A stretch of DNA of 64,000 nucleotides. Source: Anas platyrhynchos (lineage: Eukaryota; Chordata; Aves; Anseriformes; Anatidae). Below are positions 1 to 23,229 of this stretch, one piece after another. The notes below the pieces were generated by a model. It saw only the letters and a program-made list of their open reading frames with translations, did no database searches and was not told the origin of the DNA. A program made the position numbers and the translations under genes. The stretch covers positions 2,735,501 to 2,799,500 of the forward strand of contig NC_092602.1 in NCBI RefSeq assembly GCF_047663525.1. The letters run 5' to 3'. Each line of letters starts with the position of its first letter. Position 1 is the first letter of the stretch.

Positions 1-3000
1 GGGATGGGAAGCCAGGAGCACCCAGACCAAAGACAGACAAAGTTGGCTTCAGATCTGCCTTGGGCAGCAGACCTGAAGCTAAGGGGGTGGCAGCCCCCAC
101 GCTGCAGTGCATGTTACCTTTCTTCATTCATACACCCATTTATTTTCCCTTGAGCTGAAACGAGAGCTGCTAAAGCAACAGCGAGAACTTCTGGAAGACT
201 GAAAGATTTATTTTTTTAATTTTGTAATTCCTCTGGTGCTCATTTGGGTCTGCAAGAAGCGACGACACGTTCCCTGCTTCCTGCGGTGTGGGGCTGACAG
301 CTCACCTGCGCAGCGAACACAATCTGTGCTCCAGTTTTAACCCAAGCAAGACGGAAAGGGAAAGAGAAAGGGATTTAACGGCAGGGAGAAAAAGACCAAA
401 AGGGCAGGAGGGGGAGAAAATAAAGGAATACATGAGGTTAGCAAAGAGGTCAAACCAAAAGAAGATCCTCTACACGGAAGTCTTTAAAGAAAGTTAAGAG
501 GAATTAATATTTAAAGCGGATGAGCAGTTAGAGGAAAGTTCTGTCTGAGGGGGAAAAACACGGGCACCAACTGAGTGAGACAGATAAAGGCACGGAAAGA
601 GAAATCAGGGGGAGACAGAAAGGTCTTTTGTTACACGGTTTTCTTTTCGTTCATCTGTCTGAACCTGGATTTGCTGTGGCTGCTACCAAATGCCTCTCAG
701 GGTAGGGCTGAAAGCAGCTACGCTTTCCTCCCAGAGCAACTGCCTCCTCGCTGCCTTCCCTCTTTGCTTTTACAGGGGAAAAAAGCCATCTGAGAGCTGG
801 CATCTGCGCTGCTCTGGGGATGTCATTTCCATCACTGTCAAAAAAAAAAACGGTGTCAGTCAGTCCTGGGGTTCACCTGCACGCTTCCCAGGGCAGCTGG
901 TATCGTGCCTCCGGAAAGCCTCCCTTCAGCCCACTGAGAGAAAAGCCATTTCCAACTAAATTAATTGGTGCTGCCATCTCCACTTTGCATTAATTAAATT
1001 AAGAGTTAGCAAAACAGGTATTTAATTATATGCATGACACATTTTTCCGAAGGTGTTTGAACGATGCAGATTTGTTGGGAGAGACTCGAGTCAGCCTAAC
1101 TGCTTACAAACGGCCTCATCATTCGCTGCTCCCCCAAACGCTCCCTGCCACCCTCAGCGCAGCGCGTTGCAGCACAGGCACAGCCTCAGCTGCACGGGGG
1201 GAACACCCCAAGGTCCTGCTTCTGCTCGGCCTGAGCAGGGCAGAGAGCTGCTGAACGCAGGGTATGGGCCTTATCTCGGAGCAATCCCCAGCATGTAGCA
1301 AGCAAACATTTGTACCTGCAGAAAAAATGAAGCTACGTCCTAATATGTCAGCAGGCAGCGCTGGCTGCTGCAGGCGTGCAGAGCTGCTCTCTCCCGGCCC
1401 TGACTTGGGTTTAAGAGCTTGCTCAGAATTCAGAATGCATTTTGGAGACCATCAGCTCGCAGCTGGTTCTGTTTAAATGCTCTGATCGGCACCGAGTTAC
1501 CTGCAGCCCAGGTGGGCAAGCTGTATCACAGAACACAGCAGCTACCAAGCTCTGGTGCACCAAAACACTGAAAGGCAGGGCCAGGGGCATTCAGCTCCAT
1601 GCAAGGTCATCAGCTGTAACGGAGCAAAGCATCCCTTGAATGAGGAAGGCAACCTGTAAGCCTACTGCAACTCGCACGCACAGAAACCATACAGGGGAGA
1701 AAAAAATCACCCAAAACTTCAAAAGCTGCACACTGAATGCTGGCAGTCTTTGCCCCTTGAAGTGTTAGGCAGCAGCTTTTCAATACAGCGAGATGTAAAA
1801 TCAGAAGCAGCTCTTGGAGGAGAAAAGTTTTCATAACCCTACTGACTGTCAAACAGTCATTGCTTGGTTTTGGATGAAGTCCATGCGAGGATCTAAAAAC
1901 ATCCGCGAGCGAGCACGCCTCGGCCTTTATCCTGACAAAAAAGCAGGGAAAGGAAAAGCTCCGGAGGCGAGGGAGAGGCAGCGAGATGAGGACTGACTGA
2001 GCAGGGTCACACAGTGAGTGTGACAGTGCCGGGAGGAGGCTCCGGGTCCCTCCAGCTGCCTCCCCGCGCCGTGCTGCTGGCCTGACGAGGGAATCGAGGG
2101 AATCGGCCCTGGCTCCCCAGGCTGCGACCCCAGGGTGGGAATAGCACGCGCCCTGTAACGCGCCGCTCGCTCTGCCAGGCTCCTGCGGAACACATTAAAG
2201 GACGAGAGACTTCAAACCTGTCACTGACATTCCTCACAGCATCTCCAGAACAAAAGGGAAGCCTGAGGATGCAAACCAGCCGCCTGCAACCCCCCCCTTC
2301 AGAGGCACAATTTCAATGAAAACCTCCTTTAAAAAAAAACATATTTAAGCTTATTCAAGCTCAGCCCAGAGAATCCCACCATTCACACGGATCACACACT
2401 GAAATACCCCTTGCTGTCCAAAATCTACATACCAGAACAGAGCGAGGGCTTCAGGGAGCATTGCTTTACCCATTTTTAACCTGGTTTTTGGCTAGAGAAG
2501 GGCTCGCAGGCGCAGCACCAAGCAGCAGCCGCCCTCAGCTCACGGGATCAGGCACGATGGCACGGCAGAGGTGCTGTGCTGAGCATCCGCACCTCTCGGT
2601 GTCAGGCGTGACCCAGAGGGGCTCAGCCCCATGCTGACAACACACACGAACATTTCAGACTCGGCTCCCTGTAATTACAGGTCTCCCTCTGCAGGAACCT
2701 GCACGAGGGTGGCACCGCGCCGGCACTGCCCAAGTGGCGTGCAGGAGGGCAGAGCCACCCGAGGGGCTTCACCAGCTGCAAAAAGCGGAGTAAACCGCTG
2801 CCTGCATCCTTCTGCCAGCTCCCGGGAGAGCTCCTGAGCCTCTTCAGGCACCCGTGCCCCATCAGTGCCTGCGGTAGCTTGCTCTGGCCAGCACACGGCC
2901 ACTGCAGCCTGCATCGATGCTGGAGTTTGTCTGCTGCCTCCTCCCCGGGCTGGTTAGTCACGTCTTTCCTCCTCCTCTGAGCAGCAAAGGGAGCTCCCGT

Positions 3001-3283
3001 CCTCCTCCTGCCGCTGCCAGAGCGCGCGATTAGGATCGCTGCAGCTTTTAATTGGGACAGAGATAGCTTTCAGGTGCACTCGCGCTGTAATGAAATGCCC
3101 GGCTCAGGAAAAGGCAAATTAAAAGATTAACACATTACAGATGAGCGATTATGAATACCTTCCCGACATGTGTTGCTACCTCGAGAACAGAAGAGCACGA
3201 TTTCTACACAGCTGTATATTCATACGGCACTTTGCAAATCTGACTTTCAGGCAAAGGTTGCAAACGAAGCAGAGCAGAACACG

Positions 3284-3310
3284 GTAATGATTCTATGATC
3301 CTATTCCACA
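3284..3310 (+). mobile_element. Possible CR1 LINE 3'-tail remnant
   Basis: The stretch reads TGATTCTATGATCCTATT, which resembles the ATTCTATG octamer repeat that ends avian CR1 elements. No convincing CR1 body can be seen to its left, so this is at most a short relic. The match is from memory. Confidence 0.35.
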
Positions 3311-6300
3311 ACTCGTTGCCGTGTCCTGCAAAAAACAGGCACCAAAACAGCTGCAACACAGCAAGGATTTCTTGCAGGGGGTGAGAAGTTACTTGGGTGT
3401 TTGGGTTTCTTTATTACTGACTGCAAAATTCTCCCTCACTGCTTGAAAAGGAGAATTCAGGCTGCAAGAAGTGACTATACCCAACCTGACACACACTCTC
3501 TTGGCTCAGCCTGTGTTTTGGTCTGGTGCTCATTTGTCCTCCTCACACCTCCAAGGCTGTCCAACAGGTAAAACAAGCAACAAAAACATTCAGGTGCTCA
3601 TTACAAACAAACAGCACTGTAAACACCAGCCTAATTCATGCCTTTTTTTCCCCCTCAATGCCAAAAGGAAGCTTTAAGTCGATGCCTCAAACCGCAGAAG
3701 GACAGAGGTGGATCCCCCAGGAACCCCTGTCAGTCCCAAAACACGGGGATGGGGGTGAGGAGATGCTTGTTTGTGCTTTGCAATGTGCTGGCTCAGGGGC
3801 TGGTCCCTCGTTTGACCATCCCACAGACTGGGAATGCCGCACGGCGTGGTTTGGAAGCAGGTGAGGAAGGAGCTCCTCGTGGCTTTTTGGTGCACGGAGG
3901 GAGGGCTGGAGGTGGGGAAGCACAGAGCACCGCTGCTCCCAGAGGGAAAAGGTCTCATCGCTCACCTCCAGGGCTTTCTGACACGAAAACCACACGTAAA
4001 TCCAGCAGTGCTTTAAGGACAGGGGGAGAACGGGGAGGCTGCTCACGTTTCATCACAGACAAAACGCCCTAAAAGTGGATTTGCCTTCTCATGGGACCAC
4101 GGCCTTTTCCCTTAAGTCTTAAAGGAGATCTTATTAAGAGGAAAAAGGGTTTCTTGGGGGGGAAGTAGGGAAAAGGAAGGAGGAAAAGAAGAGGTGGTAC
4201 AGTGGGGAGCCACGTAACAGGGCCAGCTCTTCCCCCAGCAATGGCTGCTCTGCTTTCCCTACCTCAGAGGGGGGGAAGGGACAGCCCATTTGCAATCTAA
4301 CTTCAAAGGCTTCCTCAGTCGGCTGGGAAGCTAAGTCATGCATAAAAGGATGGCAGAGTGGCAAGAAAATACCCCCTACAGATAAATTAGTCAGGGAACG
4401 TTCCCAAAACGTGAAGAGATCTGGAGTTGGAAGCAGCATCTCCCCCTCTAAAGACGCAAAGCAAACTGCTCAGTTCAGGAGCGAGCGCAGGAGATGCGGA
4501 GCCCCGATGTACCAAGCGACTCTGAAATGCCCTGCTCCGTTCCTCATGGTGCTGCAGGAGCACACCGATATTCCTAGATAGCAGAAGGCACTTTACAAGC
4601 AGAGCTGAAGAGGGGAATTAGCAGCAGTAGATCAGAGTCCAGCAATAAGCATAACAAGGGATGCAATAAGCGAGCGTGCAGAGTACACAGATAGCTCGCA
4701 GCTCGGTGCCAAGCAGGCTCTCTCCTCTGCCATCCCCTGAGCTCTCTCCTGTACTTAAAGCACAGGTCAAACGGAGCCACGGATTCAGATCTCGCTACCA
4801 ACAGGGCAATAAGAAAGCAGATAAGCTTGGAAAACAGCCTGGCTTCCCCAGCTGATACCGGCCTATTGAAGAACAGGTTGTGCACACGCTGTATTTAAAC
4901 AAGCTCTAATCAGCAGGACGAGGCCGATTTGATATTTTCCCCCTTTTACACACTACTTCTGTACCCTGGAGAACCTGAAATCACGGGGCTATTGCTGTTG
5001 TGGCAGCATTTTCAGCACTTTGTTCGTATCTCTGTATTTCCAGCGTTAGCAGCCACAGCAGTTTCATTTGTAGGAGCTGGACGTTCGCAATGCAGCCTGC
5101 ACGGCGTGGACTTTGCTCAGCAGGGAAGGCAGAAACCAAGGAATCGAGGCCTTGAAGGACACCGGGCAAGAGAAAAAGAGGAGCTTTTGTAAGACCATCC
5201 ATCAACATCGTCCTTTAATGCTCTTCTGCTCGCTGCTCTCCACCCAGGTGCCGTCAGCATCCCAAGGCACGCAGCAGCGCAGACACTTTTGCCCTTCCTT
5301 CTCCAGAGGCATCCCAAATGATGAGCCTGGCTTCTCCATCCCCTCTCCAGCAGCCTGAGCTGTTCTTGCCCTGAATTTATAGGGTGCAGCCCTGACCTGT
5401 CCGTACGGCTGGGAAACAACGAGGCCCAACTGTTTTTGGCACCTGCAAGAAAGCCTGGGAGCCTGAACCCTACAGCTGGTGGAGGTGGCCCAGATCAACT
5501 CCCCAAACATGTACAGCTTTTTGCTACTTGATAGGCATGGAGCAAGGAGGGAAGAGAGTTCAAGTCCTAATTCTTACCTTAACTTTTCCCTTTCCTGAGG
5601 GAAAATACTAATAAAACTGCTAATAACATCCCAAGACCTTGTCATCATCTTCACTGCAGTCACGGTGGCACGTGGTAAGATTTTAAGGAAACTTCTGGCC
5701 TCCAGTTCTGGAGACAGCCACTGCCACCGCCCCGAGGTGGGAGGACACAAGCACCTGGGGCTTGTAGGAAGCTCCCAACAGAACTGCTGCAGGCGAGACC
5801 ACTCAGCCAGACTCGATCTCGACCATCTGACACAAAAAGCATGGAAGCAGCGAGGCCGAAGCTCTCGCTGCAGGTGGTGTAAGAGCTCCTGGGATGCAGC
5901 AGCAGAGAATGGCCTAGGGGAAGGAGAAGCTCGAGAGGCAAACTTCTCGGCAAGTCGCTGTGGCAAGGCTCGGAGCCCTCTGCAGCAGTGACCACAGCTG
6001 ATGAGTGGCACCCTAAGGAGCTCGACAGGCTCCGTTCCCTTGCTGAGCCCCGTAACGCAGGTTAACGAGTCCTTCAGCAAAGTGCGGCGGGGGCATTAAA
6101 TCCCAGTCAGACCACGGGAGCTGCTTCACTCCGAGGAGCCTACTTCAAGCAGCTAAAGAGGCTGAGCAGAGGCGTTCTTCCTCAAAAGTAAGGGTGAGGC
6201 CAGTGAGACAGTTCCCCTTTGGTACCGTTTCCTCTTCTCTTACAGATCTTCTCTCCGGAGGCATCTTGAGTTGTTCACTGCTTTATTTCCTGCTCAGCTT

Positions 6301-6804
6301 TCCCTTCTCTCGCCACGCCGATTTAGCAACAGGCAGTCAGACAGCACGGAATCAAGCACAGCAGCTGAGGAATGCAACTCATTCATTAAATCAGGAAAAA
6401 TCTTCCTAAGACAAAACCCAAAGCAGCATCCAGCCACAACGCCTTCCAGCTCCCCCTCTCCGGATGATGCTCATGGAAGAAGAGCTCTGTCAGGAAGGCA
6501 ACTTTTTCCCCATACAGCTGCTCTCAGGTGATGGAAAGGTAACCTCTGGGGCTGGCATCTGCTGGCTGAGCCCCTAATGAAAATAATCCCCGCGCGGGAC
6601 ATGACACAACATTTCTCATGGCCTTCTAGAAGGTACCAACCGTTGGCTATTGAACTATCCCCGCTATATGCAAACTACAGCGCCTAACCACAACTGCTGT
6701 GAATTACCAGGGTGGAAATACCCTGCAGCTGGGCTGCATTCCCACTGCCATTTGTTCGGGCAGAAAATACACCGGGAGGGGGGGAGGGGGGGAGACAGAG
6801 GTGA

Positions 6805-6828
6805 GCTGTGCTGTGCTGTGCTGTGCTG
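6805..6828. repeat. (GCTGT)n microsatellite
   Basis: About five units of the pentamer GCTGT follow a G-rich run at 6776-6793. The array is intronic in SETD1B. Confidence 0.8.
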
Positions 6829-9800
6829 ATTTCCCCACCTGTCCCCTAATTAGCGAGCAGGAGGTTGAAAGCGAGAGCGTGGAAATGCTTCTCACCTAGA
6901 GCCAAATTCAGCCGCAAAGCTCGTGGCCACGGGGTGCTGCGTGGGTGGGTTTGAGAAGGGAGCGGCCCCAGGAGCTCCCGGCCGGGAATCGTCCCAGCCT
7001 GGTGGTGATCCCATGGGAGCAGCACTGCACACAGCCACTTATCCGCAGGGAATAACCCCAAAACAGCCCAAAAAAGGCAGAGCCAGGCCCTTCCTGGCTT
7101 GCTGTGAGTTAGTGCAAAGTCTCCTCTTGGTGCCTGCTGCCACCACCGACCACTGGAGGGGAAAAGCGGCCGTGGTGAGCAGCTGGCGAGCCCTGCTCCT
7201 TTCCTGACACTGCCAGCCTGGCCCCAAGGCTCAGTCGGCTGTCCACAGGTCACTGCCATTTGCTTTGCTCACCTTCTCCGTGCCTGCCCCCAGAGCTGGG
7301 CTGAAACACCGGGGCTGAGCCGCAGGAGCTCACCGCACTGCTTCCAAACCCTCTTTGCACTCTCCTCCACCTCCAGACCACGCTCAGAACCACACAGCTG
7401 GGGGTTTGTTGGTGTTTTTTTTTTTAATAAAACAGCTTTCCCCTCAGGTCAGTGCATTAGCCTGAGGTTACAAATATCTCCAAAACGCAGGCTGCTCATT
7501 TAGGGACCTGCAGGAAACCCTCGTGAGAAAGGCTCCCAACCAACCCGAGGCTGCTGGGCTGCCCATTTGGGCGACCAGCTAGAAGGCACAGGCTTTTTTT
7601 TCTTTTTTTTTTTAATACAGTTTTGAGGCAGAGCTGGCCTCGTGGTTTGCAAGGAGCAGCTTCTCACTGCCGTGCCACTCGTCCTGCCACGTGCATCGCA
7701 CCCACACCACGCTGGCTGCAGCGGCAGCGGGGCTGTGCCCGCAGAGACGTTGGGGCACCGCGGCGAGCTGCTGACCCCAGCACTTTGGCATAACGGTGCA
7801 AACACTGCGTGCAAAACTGGGTCACAACCGGGGCCCAACCCTCACCCTTCTTACACCCGGCCGGGCGTTCAGCCCAACAGTCACTCACAGCAAAGCTCCA
7901 ACTCAATTCATGAATCTGGAAGACTATTACGAGCTGCTCTTCTGTGGTTTTTGTTGTTTTCTGCGTTATTTTTCTTAATATGTTTTTTTTTTAATGGCAC
8001 AGTGCTATCTAAAGCTTGGGTTTCTCCAGCCCAGACACCAAAACCTTTTCAGATCCCACACCAGATGGCACCGACTGTGCAGTGCTCGACCCTGAAAAAC
8101 CCCAACCTGGACGCTAGCAAAATGCTTGTGGCACCACGGCGACAGCTGCTAGCATTTAGCTGCCTCCTTTAAGGCAAGATCTCCATTACCTGCACCAGGA
8201 CATCCCAGCCACGCATGTGGACCGACCGAAATAAATGCCAGCTTGTGGCAACCACATAGCAAGAGGGGCTGGAGAGCCATCCCCAGAGGTGTGCACCAAC
8301 ATTAAGCCCAGTCCGTGCACTCTGAGCTCCCCGTTCCCCTGAGTATCGCAGCTATCACCAGAAATATGCAGTTTGTTGTTGTTTTTTTTTTTGCCTGGCA
8401 CACGCGAGGCACCAGAAATAACAAGCTCCTGGGGGAGAAGGGAAACCTGAAAAGAAGCCGCCTGCCTCAGCGGTCCCTGTGTAGGCTCCGGAGGGAGCAG
8501 CACCGACACACAGCGTGCACAGCGGGGGAAGGATGGGGGCACGGAGCACTGCTGGGACGTGAGCCAGCCAAAGGTGTGCGAGAAATCACTTAGCACGCAG
8601 CCACCGTCACCACAGAAATGCAAACTCCACAAAACACACGTGGGCAGAGCTGCCTCCAAATCCAAATGCCCCACGAAGCGCCTGAGCAAAGGGCCGGGGT
8701 CCCGGCGAGCTGGACGCCGTCCTGCAGCCGTTTGCCACCCACTTTTGCAGCTCAGCCTCCCAGCCGCGGGCACTGCCTCCAGCCCAGGTCCAGCAGCAGT
8801 TTCATTTCCTCCCCTGCGCAGGGAGTGAGTGCCGGAGCCCCAGCCGTGAACGACTTCCTCCGCTCGCTGCCTCCTCCTGGAGCCACCCTCCTGCAACGCC
8901 CACAGGAGCGAGCCCGTGTCAGCCAGGGAGAAATTGGGATCCCCGACCTTCCACCTGGCTGTTTGTTGGCATCCTGACCTCCTCGGGCCTGCCCGCACCG
9001 CTGGCAGCTTGGGAAACCAGCACTCAGCACGTCAAAAACATTTTAGAAGACTTCCATCTTCGACCCATTTCTTCCTTTTCTAAACCCACTTTGTTTTTAG
9101 GAGCTGAAAAACGTGAGAAACCTTTCTCTCTCGTGATGAATGAGCAGTTCCCGAAGCCAGCGCTGCACTTTCGCACCAAAACCTGAGCCAGCAGGAACGC
9201 ACCCGGGCCGCGGGAGCCCTCGTGGGCAGGGGGTGACGCACGCAGCTAACGGCCCCACGGCTTTCGTTCTGAGTCTTGCCCCGTCTTTGCCAGGCACCAG
9301 CCGAAAATCAGAACAAATAGAAGGGGTGGGGGAGTGAAGTTGTGGGGCTCCAGCTTGAGGCGTATGCAAAGCACTGCTTGCTGAGGAGCGGTGCCTGGTT
9401 GGGGGCCGCAGGCGAGGCAGCAGCCTGCAGAAATTTGACTCGGCGCTCGCCTGATTGCCGCCCCGTGTCAGACGCAGCCACGCACAGAGCCAGGAGCAGC
9501 CCCAGAGATCGGTGCTCTTCTGGCGGCTGCCAGCACGGTGTGTTAACAGCCATTATTTTCTCCCTGTTTCTCCCGATTACCCAACGTGCTGGTGTGTTTT
9601 CTCGGTGTCGGCGCGCGTTGCGACACAGCCCGGCAGCCAGCACCTCACCCTGGTCACTCTGCACAAACCTCGGATGTGAAACGCAACCAGAAGGCTGGTG
9701 GGACAGAGAAACCCCGAGGAAAAACGTGTCACTTCAGTGGCAGCTCCCACAGGTTGCATTTATGGCATTTGGACAGCATCGCAGCCCAAATCACAATGCT

Positions 9801-12800
9801 AAAAAGAAGAGGGAGAGCCCACGGGCAGCAGAATCTGAGGCTGCAAGTGGTCTGCAGAGCTCACCTGCGAGCGCCGTTCCACCACGAGCTGCGTGCTGTG
9901 GTTAAACATTGTGATTTGGATTCAGGCTTCCAGAGCAGCAGAGCATCTACACGCCACGTGAAGACGAAGGGAGCGGCGCTCTCCCTGTGAATGAGGGATT
10001 CAGTTCCACGCGCCCAGTCCGCTAGGAACTGAGAATGTACAGGAAGGCACCGGTGGCAAAATGAAGACAGAACCGAGCTGGTGGCGAGAGTATAATTGGC
10101 AACAGTGATTTAAAAAAGGGACAGCAGTGTCATTTCTATGAGATATGCAAAATGGAAAAGCCTCAAAGCCCTGGCCTGATATGAGAGAGTGAGAGAAGCA
10201 CTCAGCCTCCCAACCACAGCCTGCTTTCTATTCTTCAGTTACACTCCAAAGCACTTCACCGCTTCTAGCTGCCTTACCAACAAGACACGCTGCCCCTGAA
10301 GTAGCCAGGCATCACGGAGCAACCAAGCCGTGCAGCCAAATATTCCTCAACTGAAGTTTTTCCCCACGAGCAGCACTCCCTGCCTGCAGCCTTCCAGGAC
10401 CAGCTCTGAAGAACAGGCAGCACCGAGCGCATCTCGGCAGGCTCACGGGGCCGTATTGAAGTCATCTGCTGGGGGATTTTTGGGCTGCCCTATGTGATTC
10501 CTGCATGGAACCACAGCAGCCGCCCGAATCTGCTGCCTGGCACGGGCTGGCTGCCTTTCTGGAAACTCGCGGTCACCACGCACACCTCCTGCTGGAGTTT
10601 CCATCAGGAACCGGTTCTGTCAGGCGTGAGCGTGTTCGCAGGAGCTCGGGAGGCAGGAAAATTTGAAAAAAAAGTGTTTATGAGCCCGGGCACACGCCGC
10701 CACTCTCCGTTTTTTCTCCTTTCTTCAATTAAAACAAAATGCAGAGCAACCGCCACATCCCTTTCCCCCGTCTCCCCCCAGTGGTGCTGAATCCCACCCC
10801 AGCTGTAAATCGGACCCCAGGTGGACCCGTATACACCACGCATCCCTACCAGCCCCTGATGGCACCAGGGCTCTCACAGTTCCTGTGGAAACCAAGGGAT
10901 CCGAGCTCCCCGTTCCCAGGCTCTGCCTTCCCCACCATTTACCTCGAACACATCACTTGGGCACTCGGCTGCCCAGGAAGGGCCCTCGGAGCGCGGGGAT
11001 ACGGGTGGGGAGGTGCAGGACTCGATGCGGTGCCCTGAGGGCTGTCACTGCGTCCTGCTCAGGCTCCGGAGGGCCGGTGTGAAGTTTCAGCAGGGATTTC
11101 TCCCAGCTCTGCCCATGACCACACAAGGATTGTCGCAGCGGTGCCGGCGCTGTCCTGTAGGATGCACCTCGGTGTCCCGCACAGCATCAAAGCCACCACG
11201 GCCGCACGGCGCGGAGCACAAGCAACAGCAGCAGCTGAAGTGAGGTGCCTGTAGGGCTGCTTTGCACTCCTCAGCTTCCAGGCTTCTCCCTGAACTTCAC
11301 AGCAGGGCTGCTCACCCCTTGCTGGTGTCTCAGGAGCTTTGTTTTTATCGTTCTCTTCAGCGTGGCTGAGGCACCCCTCCCACCACGGTAACGAGGGGCT
11401 GAGCCAGAGCACCGGGAAGACACGAGGCTGCTGAGCCCTGCTCAGGAAGCATTTTTGGACTTGTAAATCTGGAAAAATACCTCTGTCAATCACACGGCCT
11501 TCCTGTTACACGCAGGCTACGCACACAAACCAATACGTTCGTGAGCTGCAACATGAAAGGCATCATCGATACGCGGCAACGTGACCTGTTCTAATCCTGC
11601 CACCCTCCCCGGCACAGAGGCAGGGCCTCTTCCTGTACCGAGCCAAGCAAAAACAAGCCCTGGCTCAGATGGGATGTCCAAACGTCAAAGGGTGCTTCCT
11701 TAACCTCTGCGCTTCTGGAATGGCACAGAAAGATCCCACGACGAAGAAATCGTCACAGCTCCTGCCTTGTTATTGTTCAGAAACACAGGAAGGGAAGTTG
11801 GCAATTCGCTACCCTCAGGAGTGTTATTAAAATAACTACACAACTCGGCTTCCTTCTTGGACATCTTCTAGGTTTTGAAAAGCCCTCCCTGACGATCTGA
11901 CAGCGCCTCACCTGCAGGACAAACAGCGCTGTGCCGGCAGTCACTGACAGAAATCCTGCTTGCTCTGCTGAGGGCAGGAGGAGGTCCTTCACACGCCGCT
12001 GCTGCCTCATGAAAAACTTCCCCGCGACTTCACTGCTGTCCCTGCGGGCCCTGAGACGTTCCCAGCTGGAGCAGCCACCAAGGGGGGCAGGCCAGGGGCT
12101 GCTCAGGCCCCCCGAAAGCCGAATATGAAGCAAATGAGTTCAAACTCTGCCCTTTATTGCTTCCTTATGACACGCAACGAGTCCTCCCTACTCTAATATA
12201 TCAACTCTGCTCAGCTCCCCACGCCAAAATCGCTGGAAACACTCGGGGCTGCCTTCCCTCCGCCCTGCCGGAGGAGTCCCCGCAGGACTGGAAGCTGCTG
12301 GGTGCTATCGCAAGGGGCCGGAGCCCGAGGTTCAGCTTCCCAGCCCTCCGCCACACTCAATGCCCCTCTCCGGCTCAGCTGGGAAGCTGCAGCTCAAATT
12401 TCAGCCTGCCTTAAGTCACTGTTGGGCTCTGCTCCTCCAGCAAAAGAGAGGGAAGCCAGGAGAGCCTTTTTCTGAAGCAAAAAAAAAAAAAAAAAAACAA
12501 CTTTGGGGGGGGGAGAGAAGGGCGGGGAAAGGAAGCAAAACCACATGGAGATGGTTTCTGCGCATCGGGAGGAGCAAGGGAAGGCGCAGGCAGCTCTCCC
12601 AACACGCCAGAACAGCTTAGCGTGATTTGTAACTGAGAGGAGGACTGAACAAACAGCTCTGACAACGAGCAGCCCACTTTTCGGGGAAGGAGAGGAGATG
12701 AGGAAGGCAGCAGGACCCGCCTGGAGCCCCTGCTCCCACCGCTGTGCCTTGGGAGGGTCGAGGCTCTCCTATCACGGTGATAGCACCGGCGGCGTGAACT

Positions 12801-14204
12801 TCTGACACCAGCATCTCATTAAGGGGAGACAAAGGCTTAGCACAGGCTTCGACGTCGGCACAATCACCCACAACTCTCCTGCACGAGGGTAAGGACGGCA
12901 GACCCAAGCCCAGAGGGGTGAGGAGAGGAGGGAAGCCTTCCTCGTTTTATTTATGACTGGGTTTTAACAAGTTGGAGCACCCCCTCTTCAGCCTGCCAGG
13001 CCAAGCTTAAGGAATCAGAACCCTGTTCCTAATTAACTCATCACCAGCTCCCACCGGCTGGGAGGTGCCTCCCCAGGGGGGAGCCTGGGCCAGCCCAGAT
13101 GAGGAGTGAGACCCCAAGGGATTGAATTGTTTCAAAGACTAAACAACAACTGCCAGGCCAGGCAGGTTTGGAAAGGCACGGAGAAAGCACAAACTATCCA
13201 GTGCAGTTACACTTTCTCCTACCTGATCCTGAAACAGGCACTGTCGGTGCTGCACGCCTCCCCTCCCCACCTGCACTCTGCAGGAGCTCCTCCTCCCCTA
13301 AACGCAGCCAATTCTGGGGTGAAAACCTCACAACCGTGGGCCACTGGAGAGAAACCCCTTCTGCCAGCTGAACCCCAGCAAACTCTCACGAGTACGTGGC
13401 ACCGATCTCTCACACTCGGGGCATTCACCCAAATCAGATCCCGGATCTCTGGGTTCTCCTCACCGCACAGTCCTGGCACAGCAGGGACAGCAGCTTCACT
13501 TGCTGCATTACTACCCTAAACACCGAAGAGAAAGGCTCTGGCATTTACCAAGCTCTCTGTCTCGACTGCTTCTTGGCACAGCCGAACAGGACCCACACGT
13601 CTGCTGCAGCGACACTGAGAGGTTTTTTGCAGAGGTCCCAAACAGACACCACACAACATCATTTGTCTGCTGGCCCCACTCCACCCCGCGCAGCTCCCTC
13701 CGAGCGCAGGGAGCACCAAAGCCCAGCAACTGCCTCCTGCTCCAGGCAGCTGGCACAGAGCTGCAGAGCTCGCACCAAGTCTGCGTCCAATACCTCGGCC
13801 TGACATGAAAGCCCCGTTCAGCAAGTGTGTGCACGCACACCCCCACGTCCAGAGACCAGAGCAAGGGCAGAAAGTGCTCCATCAACTGTTCTAGGGGCTT
13901 AAGTGTCTGTTGACACTCGGGACATTCACAGCGTGAGCAGTGGCCAAACTTCCAGGGCCTGCTCAGTCCCCGAGCTCTCCTGAAGCTATAAATTGCAGCA
14001 GGCTGCTGTCAGAAACAAAGAAACCTGGAGACCGGCAAGTTAAGCCCATCACTTGGTGTCACATTTAGCTCGTTTCCAGCTGCCTTGAGCAAAAGAAAAA
14101 GCCACCAGAAAATCCTACGCTCGGAACAACACAAAAAAAAAACACCATAAGAGCAACTCCGTGCCCGGGTCCGGAGCTTGGTGACCCGGTTCCAGCTCAC
14201 TTAC

Positions 14205-23229
<9,025 letters not shown>

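Larger units (their letters stand above)
1..14204 (-). other. SETD1B: SETD1B intron following coding exon 6 (at least 14.2 kb, continues off the window)
   Basis: No exon of SETD1B or of another gene could be recognised here. Long open frames (for example 8186-8998 and 5574-6080 on the minus strand) match no family I know and have the composition expected of GC-rich noncoding DNA. The stretch is GC-rich with short A/T and G runs. Exceptions are two AT-rich islands near 950-1036 and 3020-3260, a (GCTGT)n array at 6805-6828 and a possible CR1 tail at 3284-3310. Confidence 0.7.

Noticed and set aside
5574-6080. Minus-strand open frame of 168 codons in the SETD1B intron
   Set aside because: An overlapping open frame on the other strand and a lack of any recognisable motif point to chance.
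8186-8998. Minus-strand open frame of 270 codons in the SETD1B intron
   Set aside because: I recognise no family or domain. It runs through a poly(T) tract (KKKNNN) and is compatible with chance in GC-rich DNA.
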